A DNA stretch of 64,000 bases from Paracoccus zhejiangensis (GCF_002847445.1 NZ_CP025430.1:1984001-2048000), one strand, 5' to 3'. Shown: positions 9,211 through 17,654, counted from the stretch's first letter. Numbers and translations: made by a program. The notes: a model not told the origin generated them from the sequence alone.

Positions 9211-10242
9211 TCATTCAGCCGCGGCACGCCCGCCGACATCGCTGTCCCAACGCGACAGCAGCGCCTGCCGCCGCTCGGACGAGCCATACTCGGCGAAGTC
9301 ATAGTCGATCAGCTTGATCTGGCTGAGATCGGGTGCATGTTCCGAGGCCACGGCCGCCTTGTTCGAGGGCAATTGGAACGAGCCGGCTGCGGGCATCAGG
9401 TTCTGCACCTCGGGAGTCAGCACCCAGTCGTAGAAGACCTTGGCCTCGTCCGGGTTCTGCGCCCCCTCGATCAGCGACATCGAGCCGACCTCGTAGCCGG
9501 TGCCCTCGCAGGGCGCGACGGTCTTGATCGGGAAGCCCTCGACCGATTGCGACACGGCGTCATGCATGAAGACGATGCCCAGCCCCGCCTCGCCCCGCGC
9601 CGCCGCCTTGACCGGGGCTGAACCCGACTTGGTATATTGCGACACGTTGGCGTTCAGGCTTTTCAGATAAGTGAAAGCCTCCTCCTCGCCCATCAACTGC
9701 ACCAGCGTCGCGAGCGCCGTGTAAGCCGTGCCCGAGGAGTTCGGATCGGCGATCTGGATCTCGCCCTTCAGCGAAGGGTCCAGAAGATCCGCCCAGCAGG
9801 TCGGTTCCTTCAAGCCCTTCTTCTCGAAGATCTCGGTATTATAGCCCCAGCCCAATGCGCCACTGTAGACGCCGACGGTGCGATAGCCCGAGGTCTCGGC
9901 CTGCTCGACCGCCCAGTCCTGCAGGTCCGGCAGCAGCGGCGACTGGTATTCCGCGGTCAGCCCGTCGGCGGCCGCCTGCAGATGCGGATCGCCGGTGCCG
10001 CCCCACCATAGGTCGGTCTGCGGATTGCGCGCCTCGGCACGAACCTTGGCATAGGCCTCGCCCGAGGACATGCGGACCATGTTCACGCTGATATCGGAAT
10101 GGGACGCCTCGAACTCGGCCACCAGCTTCTCGCAGATGACCACATCGGCCGAGCAGATCAGGTTCAGTTCGGCAGCGAGCGCGCCCGAGGCCGGCAAGGC
10201 CAGAACGGCGCCGGCGGTGGCGGCGGCAATACGGATCTTCAT
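9211..10242 (-). CDS. ABC transporter periplasmic binding protein, FbpA/AfuA type
   Basis: Extracellular solute-binding protein of 343 residues and first gene of the importer operon. The signal peptide MKIRIAAATAGAVLALPAS ends at ALAA, then mature ELNLICSADVVICEKLV. The WWGGTGDPHLQAAADG segment matches the family-1/FbpA-like fold that covers iron(III), 2-aminoethylphosphonate and hexose-phosphate receptors. The ATG at 10242 is preceded by GGGAGGAAC; an upstream extension to 10326 lacks a ribosome site. I do not see the paired Tyr motif near the C-terminus that holds Fe(III) in FbpA, so iron is not assumed. Divergent from the LacI gene. Confidence 0.9.
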   Translation of the reverse strand: MKIRIAAATAGAVLALPASGALAAELNLICSADVVICEKLVAEFEASHSDISVNMVRMSSGEAYAKVRAEARNPQTDLWWGGTGDPHLQAAADGLTAEYQSPLLPDLQDWAVEQAETSGYRTVGVYSGALGWGYNTEIFEKKGLKEPTCWADLLDPSLKGEIQIADPNSSGTAYTALATLVQLMGEEEAFTYLKSLNANVSQYTKSGSAPVKAAARGEAGLGIVFMHDAVSQSVEGFPIKTVAPCEGTGYEVGSMSLIEGAQNPDEAKVFYDWVLTPEVQNLMPAAGSFQLPSNKAAVASEHAPDLSQIKLIDYDFAEYGSSERRQALLSRWDSDVGGRAAAE

Positions 10243-10278
10243 GATGTTCCTCCCTTGCCCCTGTCGGGGCAGCCCTTT

Positions 10279-10294
10279 TTGCAAAGCTGTGCAA
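10279..10294. promoter_or_regulatory. Candidate LacI-family operator 1 (TTGCA-N6-TGCAA)
   Basis: Inverted repeat TTGCA / TGCAA with a 6-base centre, 37 bases upstream of the binding-protein start. The same TGCA-N6-TGCA layout recurs at 10378-10393 next to the LacI gene. That repeat across one divergent intergenic region is the evidence; the regulator assignment is inferred. Confidence 0.45.
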
Positions 10295-10377
10295 TCAGGT
10301 TCCGTTGCGAATCGCCAATCTGTCAAGAAATTTCAGGAAGGTTTCGCTTTCTTGCTATCGCTCCCGTCGGTATGGTT

Positions 10378-10393
10378 CTGCACAGGATTGCAG
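10378..10393. promoter_or_regulatory. Candidate LacI-family operator 2 (CTGCA-N6-TGCAG)
   Basis: Second inverted repeat of the same architecture, centred 99 bases from the first and just before the LacI ribosome site. Two like sites would allow looping or autoregulation. The core is not the CG-centred palindrome usual for LacI proteins, which lowers confidence. Confidence 0.4.
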
Positions 10394-10416
10394 CCGCTCG
10401 CTGAGGGAGCCACCGA

Positions 10417-11472
10417 TTGCGCAAGAACGCCGTCAGCGCCAAGGATGTCGCCGAGTTGGCGGGCGTCTCGCGGGCGGCGGTGTCGCGCTGCTTTACCCCC
10501 GGGGCCAGCATCTCAGCCGAGACCCGTGCGCGCATCCTGAAGGCCGCCGATCAGCTGGGCTACCAGGTGAACCGGCTGGCCAGCGGACTGATCCGCAATG
10601 AAAGCGGGCTGGTGGCGCTGATCGCCTCGGAGATCGCCACCCCCTATCGCTCGGAACTGCTGTCGGCGCTGACGCAGGCGCTGCAGCAGGCCGGCAAGCT
10701 GGCGCTGGTCATCAATACCGACCGCTCGGATGACAGCGTGGAACGCGCGCTGCGGCAGGCGATCAGCTATCGCACCGACGCGGCGATCTTCCTTTCCGGT
10801 ATGCCGGCGCGTTCGCTCAGCGAGACCTGCCTCAGGAACGGGATGCGGCTGGTGCTGATCAACCGCGACGAAGAGCGCCCGGGATCGCTGCGCGTACGCA
10901 TCGCCGATGCCGAGGCTGGCCGTCGCGCCGTTGCCCTGCTGGTCGCCGCCGGCTGCCGCCGGCTGGCCGTCGCCACCTCGAGCGCCGATACGCCGAGCCT
11001 CAAGGAACGTGAACGCGGTTTCATCGAGGCGGCGCGGGGGGCAGGGATCGACTGGACGGCACTGCGCGGCGGGCCGACCTCGTACCAGACCGGGCAGGAC
11101 CTGGGCATGGACCTCTTGACCCGGCCCGAGCGGCCGGACGCGATCTTTTGCACCACCGACCTGATGGCCTGCGGGATTGCGGATGTGGCCCGCTGGCGGC
11201 TGGGGCTGGCGATCCCGCAGCAACTGTCGCTGATCGGTTTCGACGACATCGCCCAGGCCGGATGGGACGGCTATGACCTGTCAACCTTCCGCCAGCCGGT
11301 CGACGAGATCGCGGCGAAAAGCGTGGCCTGGCTGTCAACGGTCGCCGACGATCACCCGGCCGACCTGATGATCGAACCTAGGTTGGTGATGCGCGGTTCG
11401 CTGGCGCGGAAGAATCACACCGTATCGAGATACAGCTCCACCGTCTCCTCGTCCGACAGTTCCGCCATGTAG
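10417..11472 (+). CDS. LacI-family transcriptional regulator
   Basis: Repressor-type regulator of 351 residues, probably of the divergent ABC/phosphatase operon. The N-terminal helix-turn-helix reads VSAKDVAELAGVSRAAVSRC with hinge LGYQVNRLASGL, followed by a periplasmic-binding-like effector domain (GLVALIASEIATPYRSELL; IFCTTDLMACGIADV; SLIGFDDIAQAG). The start is TTG at 10417 with GAGGGAG upstream; no ATG fits the helix-turn-helix. LacI regulators usually sense sugars or sugar derivatives, which supports a carbohydrate-like substrate. The last ~19 codons overlap the 3' end of the convergent glutamine synthetase gene by 58 bases. Confidence 0.92.
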   Translation: MRKNAVSAKDVAELAGVSRAAVSRCFTPGASISAETRARILKAADQLGYQVNRLASGLIRNESGLVALIASEIATPYRSELLSALTQALQQAGKLALVINTDRSDDSVERALRQAISYRTDAAIFLSGMPARSLSETCLRNGMRLVLINRDEERPGSLRVRIADAEAGRRAVALLVAAGCRRLAVATSSADTPSLKERERGFIEAARGAGIDWTALRGGPTSYQTGQDLGMDLLTRPERPDAIFCTTDLMACGIADVARWRLGLAIPQQLSLIGFDDIAQAGWDGYDLSTFRQPVDEIAAKSVAWLSTVADDHPADLMIEPRLVMRGSLARKNHTVSRYSSTVSSSDSSAM

Positions 11473-12746
11473 TGCAGTTCCTGGCGCTTGGTCATCAGGT
11501 AGTTCTCGATGAGATGGGCGGGGAAGATACTCTTGATGTCGGGGCAGCTGGCGAAGGCCTCGATCGCTTCCTGCCAGGTGCCGGGCAGCTGGTCGAGCTT
11601 CTGGTCATAGGCGTTGCCCTGGAAGGCCGGGGTCGGTTCCAGCTTTTCCTCGATCCCGTTCAGCGCCGCACCGAGGATGGCGGCGACGGTCAGGTAGGGG
11701 TTCACGTCACCGCCGGCCACCCGATGCTCGATCCGGCGGGCCTTGGGACCGGATGAGGGGATGCGGATCGCGGCGGTGCGGTTCTCGTAGGCCCAGCCAA
11801 TGCCGGTCGGCGCGTGGGCATTGGGGACCAGCCGGTCATAGGAATTCTCGTGCGGGGCAAAAAGCAGGGTCGAGCCGGGCATGGCGCGCAGGCAGCCGCC
11901 GACGGCGTGGCGCAACTGGTCGGTGCCCGCATCGCCGCCATTGTCGAAGATGTTCTTGCCCGCTTTGGTCAGCACCGAGAAATGCATGTGCATCCCGTTG
12001 CCGGGCCACATGTTATAGGGCTTGGCCATGAAGCTGGCGGCAAAGCCGTATTGCCGGGCGACGCCCTTGACCAGCATCTTGAACAGCCAGGTGTCATCGG
12101 CGGCCTTGAGCGGGTCGGCCTGATGCATCAGGTTGATCTCGAACTGCCCCGGCCCGGCCTCGGAGATGGCGGTATCGGCAAGGATGTCCATCGATTCGCA
12201 GGCATCGTAGAGCGAGGTGAAGAACTGGTCGAAGGCGTCGAGCGCGCGCAAGGACAGCACCTCGCCCCCGGTCCGGCGCTTGCCCGAACGCGGGCTCGGC
12301 GGCACGCGCAGCGTGCGGCCGGAATCGTCGATCAGGTAAAACTCCAGTTCGGTCGCCACCACCGGCACCAGACCGGCGGCGTCATAGCGCGCGACCACCT
12401 GCGCCAGCGCCTGCCGCGGGTCGCCGTCATAGGGCCGGCCATCGGGATGAAACATCCACAGGGGCAGCAGCGCCGTCGGCGCATCGAGCCACGGCATGGG
12501 CAGGAAGCCGCGCTCGGTCGGCAAGAGCACGCCATCGGGATCGCCGGATTCGAAGACCAGCGGGCTGTCCTCGATATCCTCGCCCCAGATGTCGAGGTTG
12601 AGCACCGAATAGGGGAACTTGGTCCCCTCGGTCAGCACCTTCTCGGCAAAGCGGGCGGGCACACGCTTGCCGCGCGCGACCCCGTTCAGGTCGGCGGCGG
12701 CAATGCGGATCGTCTTGACCTCAGGGTGTTCCCTCAGCCAGTCCAT
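11415..12746 (-). CDS. Glutamine synthetase family protein (gamma-glutamylpolyamine synthetase-like)
   Basis: ATP-dependent ligase that joins glutamate to an amine, 443 residues. Glutamine-synthetase metal and substrate motifs are visible: VVATELEFYLI, EAGPGQFEINLMHQ, GNGMHMHFSV, RLVPNAHAPTGIGWAYENRTAAIRIP, and IEHRVAGGDVNPYL. The divergence from housekeeping GlnA and the place at the end of a polar amino acid ABC operon (4 bases after the permease) fit the PuuA-like group, which glutamylates putrescine or other amines as the first step of their breakdown. The true amine is not visible from sequence. Its 3' end overlaps the LacI gene. Confidence 0.88.
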   Translation of the reverse strand: MDWLREHPEVKTIRIAAADLNGVARGKRVPARFAEKVLTEGTKFPYSVLNLDIWGEDIEDSPLVFESGDPDGVLLPTERGFLPMPWLDAPTALLPLWMFHPDGRPYDGDPRQALAQVVARYDAAGLVPVVATELEFYLIDDSGRTLRVPPSPRSGKRRTGGEVLSLRALDAFDQFFTSLYDACESMDILADTAISEAGPGQFEINLMHQADPLKAADDTWLFKMLVKGVARQYGFAASFMAKPYNMWPGNGMHMHFSVLTKAGKNIFDNGGDAGTDQLRHAVGGCLRAMPGSTLLFAPHENSYDRLVPNAHAPTGIGWAYENRTAAIRIPSSGPKARRIEHRVAGGDVNPYLTVAAILGAALNGIEEKLEPTPAFQGNAYDQKLDQLPGTWQEAIEAFASCPDIKSIFPAHLIENYLMTKRQELHYMAELSDEETVELYLDTV

Positions 12747-12750
12747 GAAT

Positions 12751-13575
12751 TCACCTGATCAGTTGCGGTCGGTATTTGATGCGCCTGGTGGCGCCGGGCA
12801 GATGCCGGTTCAGCCGCCGGTTCACGATTCCGAACAATCCGATCAGAAGCAGCGTCAGCAGGATGAAGTAGCCTGCGACGATGGGATAGGCGACGAAGGG
12901 GTTGAAGGTATTGTCGGCGAAGTAGTCGGCGTAATAGAGGCTGTCGCCCCTCTGCTGGAAGGCCGGGAAGCTGGCGAAGAAGACCAGCGTGGTGGCGTGG
13001 AACAGGAAGATCGCCTCGTTGGTATAGGAGGGCCAGGCCAGCCGCATCATGGTCGGCCAGACGATCTTGCGGAAGCGTTTCCAGCCGGTCATGCCATAGG
13101 CATCGGCCGCTTCGAGATCGCCCTTGGGCACCGATTGCAGCGCACCATAGAAGATCTGCGCCGAATAGGCGGCGGTGTTCAGGATCAGCACGATCAGCGC
13201 GCCAGCCCAGGCCCGGGTCAGCCAGCCCGTTGCAATGGTGATGCCGAAGATGTTGATCCCCTGCTTGGGCAGCATGACGAGCGCCGCATAGGCGAGGAAG
13301 AACTGGATGAACAGCGGGCTGCCCCGGAACAGGAAGATGAAGCCGTTCGCGGGTTTTCTCAGCCAGGGATTGGGGCTGGCCTTGGCCAAGGCCAAGCCAT
13401 TGGCGAGGAAGAAGCCGAAGAACAGCGCCAGGATGCCGAAATAGAGGTTCCAGATCAGGCCCGAGCCGATCAGCACGAATTGCTGGCAGAGGTCGAAATC
13501 CGAACGCGGCAGCAGCCGCTCGCCAATGCCGATCGAGCGCAGGGCATAGTCTTGGAAGGTCTGAGCGCAGCTCAT
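12751..13575 (-). CDS. Polar amino acid ABC permease (HisM/ArtM type)
   Basis: Inner-membrane permease of 274 residues, one of two in this operon. It has the HisMQ-type conserved block: RGSPLFIQFFLAYAALVM near the first third and the EAA loop LEAADAYGMTGWKRFRKIVW, followed by a C-terminal helix. Its start overlaps the previous permease stop by 4 bases, and the glutamine synthetase follows after 4 bases. It should pair with the 13572-14453 product to form the channel. Confidence 0.92.
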   Translation of the reverse strand: MSCAQTFQDYALRSIGIGERLLPRSDFDLCQQFVLIGSGLIWNLYFGILALFFGFFLANGLALAKASPNPWLRKPANGFIFLFRGSPLFIQFFLAYAALVMLPKQGINIFGITIATGWLTRAWAGALIVLILNTAAYSAQIFYGALQSVPKGDLEAADAYGMTGWKRFRKIVWPTMMRLAWPSYTNEAIFLFHATTLVFFASFPAFQQRGDSLYYADYFADNTFNPFVAYPIVAGYFILLTLLLIGLFGIVNRRLNRHLPGATRRIKYRPQLIR

Positions 13576-14453
13576 GTCGTACCTGCCTTGCGCAGCGCTT
13601 CGCCTGCCAGTGTCGCCTGTCCGCGCGACAGCCGCCCGGTCAGCCGATGGATGATCTTTTCCGAGATCCAGGTCATGAACAGGTAGAAGACCAGCAGGAA
13701 CAGGAAGTAGTAGAGCCGCCAGTCGGGATGGGGATAGGCAAAGGCGCTGGTCTTAGTGCCGCCCAGTTCGCGCGCCCAGTAGACGATGTCCTCGATGCCA
13801 AGGATGAACAGCAGCGGCGTCGCCTTGATGAGGATCATCCACAGGTTCGACAGGCCCGGAATGGCATAGGTCCACATCTGCGGGATCAGCACCCGGCGAT
13901 TCACCTGGCGGGGCGACATACCATAGGCCTCGGCGGTTTCCAGCTGCGCGCGCGGGACCGCCTGCATGGCGCCGTAAAGGACGTTGGCGGCGAAAGCGCC
14001 GAAGACCACGGCAAAGGCCACGACAGCGGTGGTAAAGCCATAGGCCTGATGCACCCATTCGGGGCTGTTCGACAGCGGCAGCTTGGCCGCGGCGCAGACG
14101 ATGAAGTCATTGCCCTGCCGCACCGGCGCATCGCTGTCGCACAGCACCTTGTGGCGCATCCATTCCAGCCCCTGGTCCAGCGCGATGGGCACGAAGAGGA
14201 AGAAGATGATATCGGGAATGCCGCGCACCATGGCGGTATAGGTTTTGCCGAAAAGCCGCAGCGGCGCGAAGCCTGATCGCGCGGCCATCGCCCCACCAAA
14301 TCCGAACAGCAGCGCGATAGGGGCGGTGATGGCCAGAAGCGCCAGAACCGTGCCGAAACTGGCATAGAACTGCAGATGCGTGCTGGATGTGAGATAACAC
14401 ATCAGCCAGGACAGGCCTTCAAGCGAGGCCGGATCGGAGCAATGGGCGAACAT
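13572..14453 (-). CDS. Polar amino acid ABC permease (HisQ/ArtQ type)
   Basis: Second permease subunit, 293 residues. MVRGIPDIIFFLFVPIALD is the HisMQ entry motif and LETAEAYGMSPRQVNRRVLI the EAA loop that contacts the ATPase. It carries an insert of roughly 40 residues (around 110-150, with two Cys) between these motifs, longer than in typical 230-240 residue HisQ proteins. It follows the binding-protein gene after a 53-base gap that contains a strong hairpin. Confidence 0.92.
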   Translation of the reverse strand: MFAHCSDPASLEGLSWLMCYLTSSTHLQFYASFGTVLALLAITAPIALLFGFGGAMAARSGFAPLRLFGKTYTAMVRGIPDIIFFLFVPIALDQGLEWMRHKVLCDSDAPVRQGNDFIVCAAAKLPLSNSPEWVHQAYGFTTAVVAFAVVFGAFAANVLYGAMQAVPRAQLETAEAYGMSPRQVNRRVLIPQMWTYAIPGLSNLWMILIKATPLLFILGIEDIVYWARELGGTKTSAFAYPHPDWRLYYFLFLLVFYLFMTWISEKIIHRLTGRLSRGQATLAGEALRKAGTT

Positions 14454-14468
14454 GATAAGTCCTGGCTT

Positions 14469-14497
14469 GCCGCCGCCGGTGTCAGGCCGGCGGCGGC
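14469..14497 (-). terminator. Intercistronic hairpin between binding-protein and permease genes
   Basis: An 11-bp GC stem, GCCGCCGCCGG / CCGGCGGCGGC, with a 7-base loop lies right after the binding-protein stop. There is no T-run. It is a likely mRNA stabiliser or partial attenuator favouring the binding protein. Confidence 0.55.
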
Positions 14498-14506
14498 GGC
14501 TTCAGA

Positions 14507-15244
14507 TCATTCGAACAGCTGCGAGTCTTCGCCGAACCACTTCTTCAGCATCTCGTTCAGCGAGCCGTCTTCCTTCATCGCGGTAATGGCCGCGTCGAAT
14601 TTTTCCTTCAGCTCGTTATCCGACTGGCGCAGGCCCATGCCGATGCCCTCGCCCAGCTTCACCGTGTCAAAGCCATCGACCCAGACCAGCTCGCCATTCG
14701 ACTGCTCGACCAGCGGCTTCAGATAGTCCTTGTCGGCAAAGACGGCGTCAGCCTCGCCATTGCGGACGGCGGCCACAGTCTCGTCGGGGGTGGCGAATTC
14801 CATCAGCGTCGCGCCCGATTCGGCGACATGGCTGGCCTGAATGGTACTGGTCTGCGCGGCAACGACGCCGCCCTTGATGTCGGCATCCGCGGCCAGCGCG
14901 GCATAGGCCGAAGGCAGGCCCGGCGTGTAGGGCTGGGTGAACTGGATGACCTTCTTGCGTTCCTCGTTGATGTTCATGCCCGCCATGATCGTGTCATAGT
15001 TCGAGGAAACGAGGTTCGGGATGATCGAATCCCAGTCGTTCTTGACCCAGGTGCAGGTCAGTTCGGCCCGCTTGCACAGCTCGTCGCCCAGCTCGCGCTC
15101 GAAGCCGTCGACCTCGCCGGTCTGGTCATTGATGAAGTTGTACGGAGGATAGGCGCCCTCGGTGCCCATGCGGACAGTGTCCTGCGCCAGGCCCATGCCC
15201 GCGGTCAGGGCCAGAGCGGCGGCGGCAAGCATCAGTTTCTTCAT
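14507..15244 (-). CDS. Polar amino acid ABC periplasmic binding protein
   Basis: Receptor of the importer, 245 residues. Signal peptide MKKLMLAAAALALTAGMGLA, then QDTVRMGTEGAYPPYNFIND, the classic entry of the lysine/arginine/ornithine (HisJ/ArgT) family. ELGDELCKRAELTCTWVKND and IMAGMNINEERKKVIQFTQPY are the expected lobe motifs. ATG at 15244 with a purine-rich GGAG upstream. Family members bind basic amino acids, opines or related compounds; the linked glutamine synthetase suggests an amine-bearing substrate. Confidence 0.93.
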   Translation of the reverse strand: MKKLMLAAAALALTAGMGLAQDTVRMGTEGAYPPYNFINDQTGEVDGFERELGDELCKRAELTCTWVKNDWDSIIPNLVSSNYDTIMAGMNINEERKKVIQFTQPYTPGLPSAYAALAADADIKGGVVAAQTSTIQASHVAESGATLMEFATPDETVAAVRNGEADAVFADKDYLKPLVEQSNGELVWVDGFDTVKLGEGIGMGLRQSDNELKEKFDAAITAMKEDGSLNEMLKKWFGEDSQLFE

Positions 15245-15273
15245 GTTTTTTTACTCTCCTGTTGGAATCTTTA

Positions 15274-16065
15274 TCAAGCGACCATGGTGGCGCTGAGAAA
15301 TTGCTGCAACCGTTCGGTCTTGGGGGCGCCGAACAGTTCGGCGGGCGGGCCTTCCTCGCAGATCAGGCCCTGATGCAGAAAGACGACATGGTCACTGACA
15401 TCCGCCGCAAGGCGCATGTCATGGGTGACGATGATCATGGTGCGATGCTCGCCGGCCAGGTCCTTGATGACCTTGACCACTTCCTGCTGAAGTTCCGGGT
15501 CCAGCGCGCTGGTCGGCTCGTCAAAGAGAAGCGCGGTGGGCTGCATGCAGAGCGCCCGGGCGATGGCCGCGCGCTGTTGCTGCCCGCCTGAAAGCTGGGC
15601 TGGCCAGTTGTCGGCCTTGTCGCCGATGCCGACCTTGGCCAGCAGCGAACGGGCGCGGGTCTCGACCTCCGCCGGGTTCTCGCCCAGCACCGTCACCGGC
15701 GCCTCCATCACGTTCTGCAGGATGGTCATGTGCGACCACAGATTGAACTGCTGGAACACCATGGACAGGTTGGTACGGAACCGGGTCACCTGCGCCCGGT
15801 CAGCCGGATGGCGGTGAAGCCCCGTTCCCTTCCAGCGAACCTCTTCGCCATTGAACAGGATCTGGCCCTGCTGGCTGTTTTCCAGAAGGTTGCAACAGCG
15901 CAGCAAGGTCGACTTGCCCGAACCGGAGGACCCGATCAGGCTAAGCACATGACCGCGCGGCGCGGTCAGGGACACGCCCTTGAGCACCTCAAGAGAGCCA
16001 TAGGCCTTGTGGAGATCCCGGATCTCGATGACCGGGGCGGGGGATTGGGGCGCGTTTGTCTGCAT
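15274..16065 (-). CDS. Polar amino acid ABC transporter ATP-binding protein
   Basis: HisP/GlnQ-type ATPase, 263 residues and first gene of the five-gene operon (ATPase, receptor, two permeases, glutamine synthetase). Walker [25 protein letters not shown] signature, Walker [14 protein letters not shown] and IVTHDM switch are intact. HisP-like inserts ([20 protein letters not shown]) are present. I used ATG at 16065; an upstream in-frame start at 16230 would add a 55-residue tail with no domain and run into the purS end. Confidence 0.92.
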   Translation of the reverse strand: MQTNAPQSPAPVIEIRDLHKAYGSLEVLKGVSLTAPRGHVLSLIGSSGSGKSTLLRCCNLLENSQQGQILFNGEEVRWKGTGLHRHPADRAQVTRFRTNLSMVFQQFNLWSHMTILQNVMEAPVTVLGENPAEVETRARSLLAKVGIGDKADNWPAQLSGGQQQRAAIARALCMQPTALLFDEPTSALDPELQQEVVKVIKDLAGEHRTMIIVTHDMRLAADVSDHVVFLHQGLICEEGPPAELFGAPKTERLQQFLSATMVA

Positions 16066-16172
16066 CGTTCGGGCATAGGGCGATATTATTTCGCCAAATG
16101 CAACGGTCACATCGCTCTCGCCATGTCGGTTAATTCGGGCAATCTGCCCGGAATTCCGGCCGGAGCGGCGTC

Positions 16173-16412
16173 TCAGAGGATCTCGACGCTGTATTTCTCG
16201 ATGACCGTATTGGCCAGCAGACCCTCGCACATCCGGGCGACCTCGGCCTCGGCGGCGGCCTTGTCGGCACCCGTCAGGTCAAGCTCGATCACCTTGCCCT
16301 GACGCACGCCGCTGACCCCCTTGTGGCCCAGCCCGGCCAGGGCATGGCGGATCGCCTCGCCCTGGGGATCAAGGACGCCGTCTTTCAGCATGATGGTGAC
16401 ACGGGCTTTCAT
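16173..16412 (-). CDS. purS: Phosphoribosylformylglycinamidine synthase subunit PurS
   Basis: Small accessory subunit of the FGAM synthase complex (PurL-PurQ-PurS) of de novo purine synthesis, which channels ammonia between PurQ and small PurL. 79 residues, family-typical, beginning MKARVTIMLKDGVLDPQGEA and containing RQGKVIELDLTG. It starts 13 bases after purC. The usual next gene, purQ, does not follow; an unrelated amino acid transporter operon does. Confidence 0.95.
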   Translation of the reverse strand: MKARVTIMLKDGVLDPQGEAIRHALAGLGHKGVSGVRQGKVIELDLTGADKAAAEAEVARMCEGLLANTVIEKYSVEIL

Positions 16413-16425
16413 CGGCGGCAGTCCT

Positions 16426-17190
16426 TTAGTTGATCAGCGTCGGTTTGGTCAGATTGGCGGTATTGGCGGGCAGAACGCCAAGGCGGCGGGCCACCTCGGT
16501 ATAGGCGTCGGTCAGGTTGCCCAGATCGCGGCGGAACACGTCCTTGTCCAGCTTCTGGCCGGTCTTCACGTCCCACAGCCGGCAGCTGTCGGGGCTGATC
16601 TCGTCGGCCACGATCAGGCGCATGAAATCGCCGTCCCAGATGCGGCCGATCTCGATCTTGAAGTCGATCAGCTTGATACCGACACCGTAGAACACGCCCG
16701 AGAGGAAGTCGTTCACGCGCAGCGCCAGCGACACGATATCGTCCAGATCCTGCTGGCTGGCCCAGCCAAAGGCGACGATGTATTCCTCGCTGACCATCGG
16801 GTCGCCCAGCTCGTCATTCTTGAAGCTGTATTCGACGATGGGGCGCGGCAGCGCGGTACCCTCTTCCAGCCCCAGGCGCTTGGACAGCGAACCCGCGGCA
16901 AAGTTGCGCACGATCACCTCGAGCGGGATGATCTCGACCTGGCGGATCAATTGCTCGCGCATATTGATGCGGCGGATGAAATGGTTGGGCACACCGATAT
17001 TGGTCAGCCCGTTCATGAAATATTCCGACAGGCGGTTGTTCAGCACGCCCTTGCCTTCGATCGTGGCCTTTTTCTGGGCGTTGAAGGCGGTCGCATCATC
17101 CTTGAAATACTGGATCAGCGTGCCGGGCTCGGTGCCTTCGTAAAGGATCTTGGCCTTGCCTTCGTAAATCTTCTTGCGCCGCGGTGCCAT
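16426..17190 (-). CDS. purC: Phosphoribosylaminoimidazole-succinocarboxamide synthase
   Basis: SAICAR synthetase, joining CAIR and aspartate with ATP in purine synthesis. 254 residues. Signature stretches [11 protein letters not shown] at the N-terminus, [17 protein letters not shown], and the C-terminal [10 protein letters not shown] and [16 protein letters not shown] match the short bacterial PurC. Start ATG at 17190 with AGGACAGG upstream. It heads the purC-purS pair. Confidence 0.97.
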   Translation of the reverse strand: MAPRRKKIYEGKAKILYEGTEPGTLIQYFKDDATAFNAQKKATIEGKGVLNNRLSEYFMNGLTNIGVPNHFIRRINMREQLIRQVEIIPLEVIVRNFAAGSLSKRLGLEEGTALPRPIVEYSFKNDELGDPMVSEEYIVAFGWASQQDLDDIVSLALRVNDFLSGVFYGVGIKLIDFKIEIGRIWDGDFMRLIVADEISPDSCRLWDVKTGQKLDKDVFRRDLGNLTDAYTEVARRLGVLPANTANLTKPTLIN

Positions 17191-17321
17191 GCGTGACCTG
17201 TCCTTTCGGGTGTCGCCCCTGAGCTTGCGCTATAGGGCATGGACGGGGTCAGGGGCAATAAGGGTTGCGGCAAGGCCCGGCAATGGGCATATCAGGTTCA
17301 CGTTTTTTGCTGGAGGCCTGA

Positions 17322-17639
17322 ATGACCACCTTTGACGACCGCGAACGTTCCTACGAGACGAAATTCGCGCTGGATGCGGAACTGCGCTTCAAGGCCGAGG
17401 CCCGGCGCAACCGGCTTCTGGGCGAATGGGCGGCCGGGCTTCTGGGCAAGGAGGGCGACGCCGTGCGCGCCTATGCCATGACCGTGGTCACCTCGGATTT
17501 CGAAGAGCCCGGCGATGACGATGTCTATCGCAAGCTCGCCGGCGACCTGGAAGGCCGTGCCGACGAGAAGACCATCCGCACCAAGATGGTCGAGCTGATG
17601 ATCGAGGCCAAGAAACAGGTCATCGACGAGGCGCGCTGA
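17322..17639 (+). CDS. F1-ATPase inhibitor subunit zeta (DUF1476)
   Basis: 105-residue member of DUF1476, known from Paracoccus denitrificans as the zeta subunit that binds F1-ATPase and blocks ATP hydrolysis through its N-terminal segment. The N-terminus TTFDDRERSYETKFALDAEL and the following RRNRLLGEWAAGLLG are the family hallmarks, and a C-terminal helix bundle follows. It is divergent from purC with a 131-base gap. ATG at 17322 with GGAGG upstream. Role is taken from the family; the sequence shows full length. Confidence 0.9.
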   Translation: MTTFDDRERSYETKFALDAELRFKAEARRNRLLGEWAAGLLGKEGDAVRAYAMTVVTSDFEEPGDDDVYRKLAGDLEGRADEKTIRTKMVELMIEAKKQVIDEAR

Positions 17640-17654
17640 GCGCCCGACATGGCG

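Noticed and set aside
7030..9621. Open plus-strand frame of over 860 codons opposite the fused permease
   Set aside because: It is antisense to a membrane protein with clear permease loops, and its composition (Asp, His, Gln, Arg) is a shadow type.
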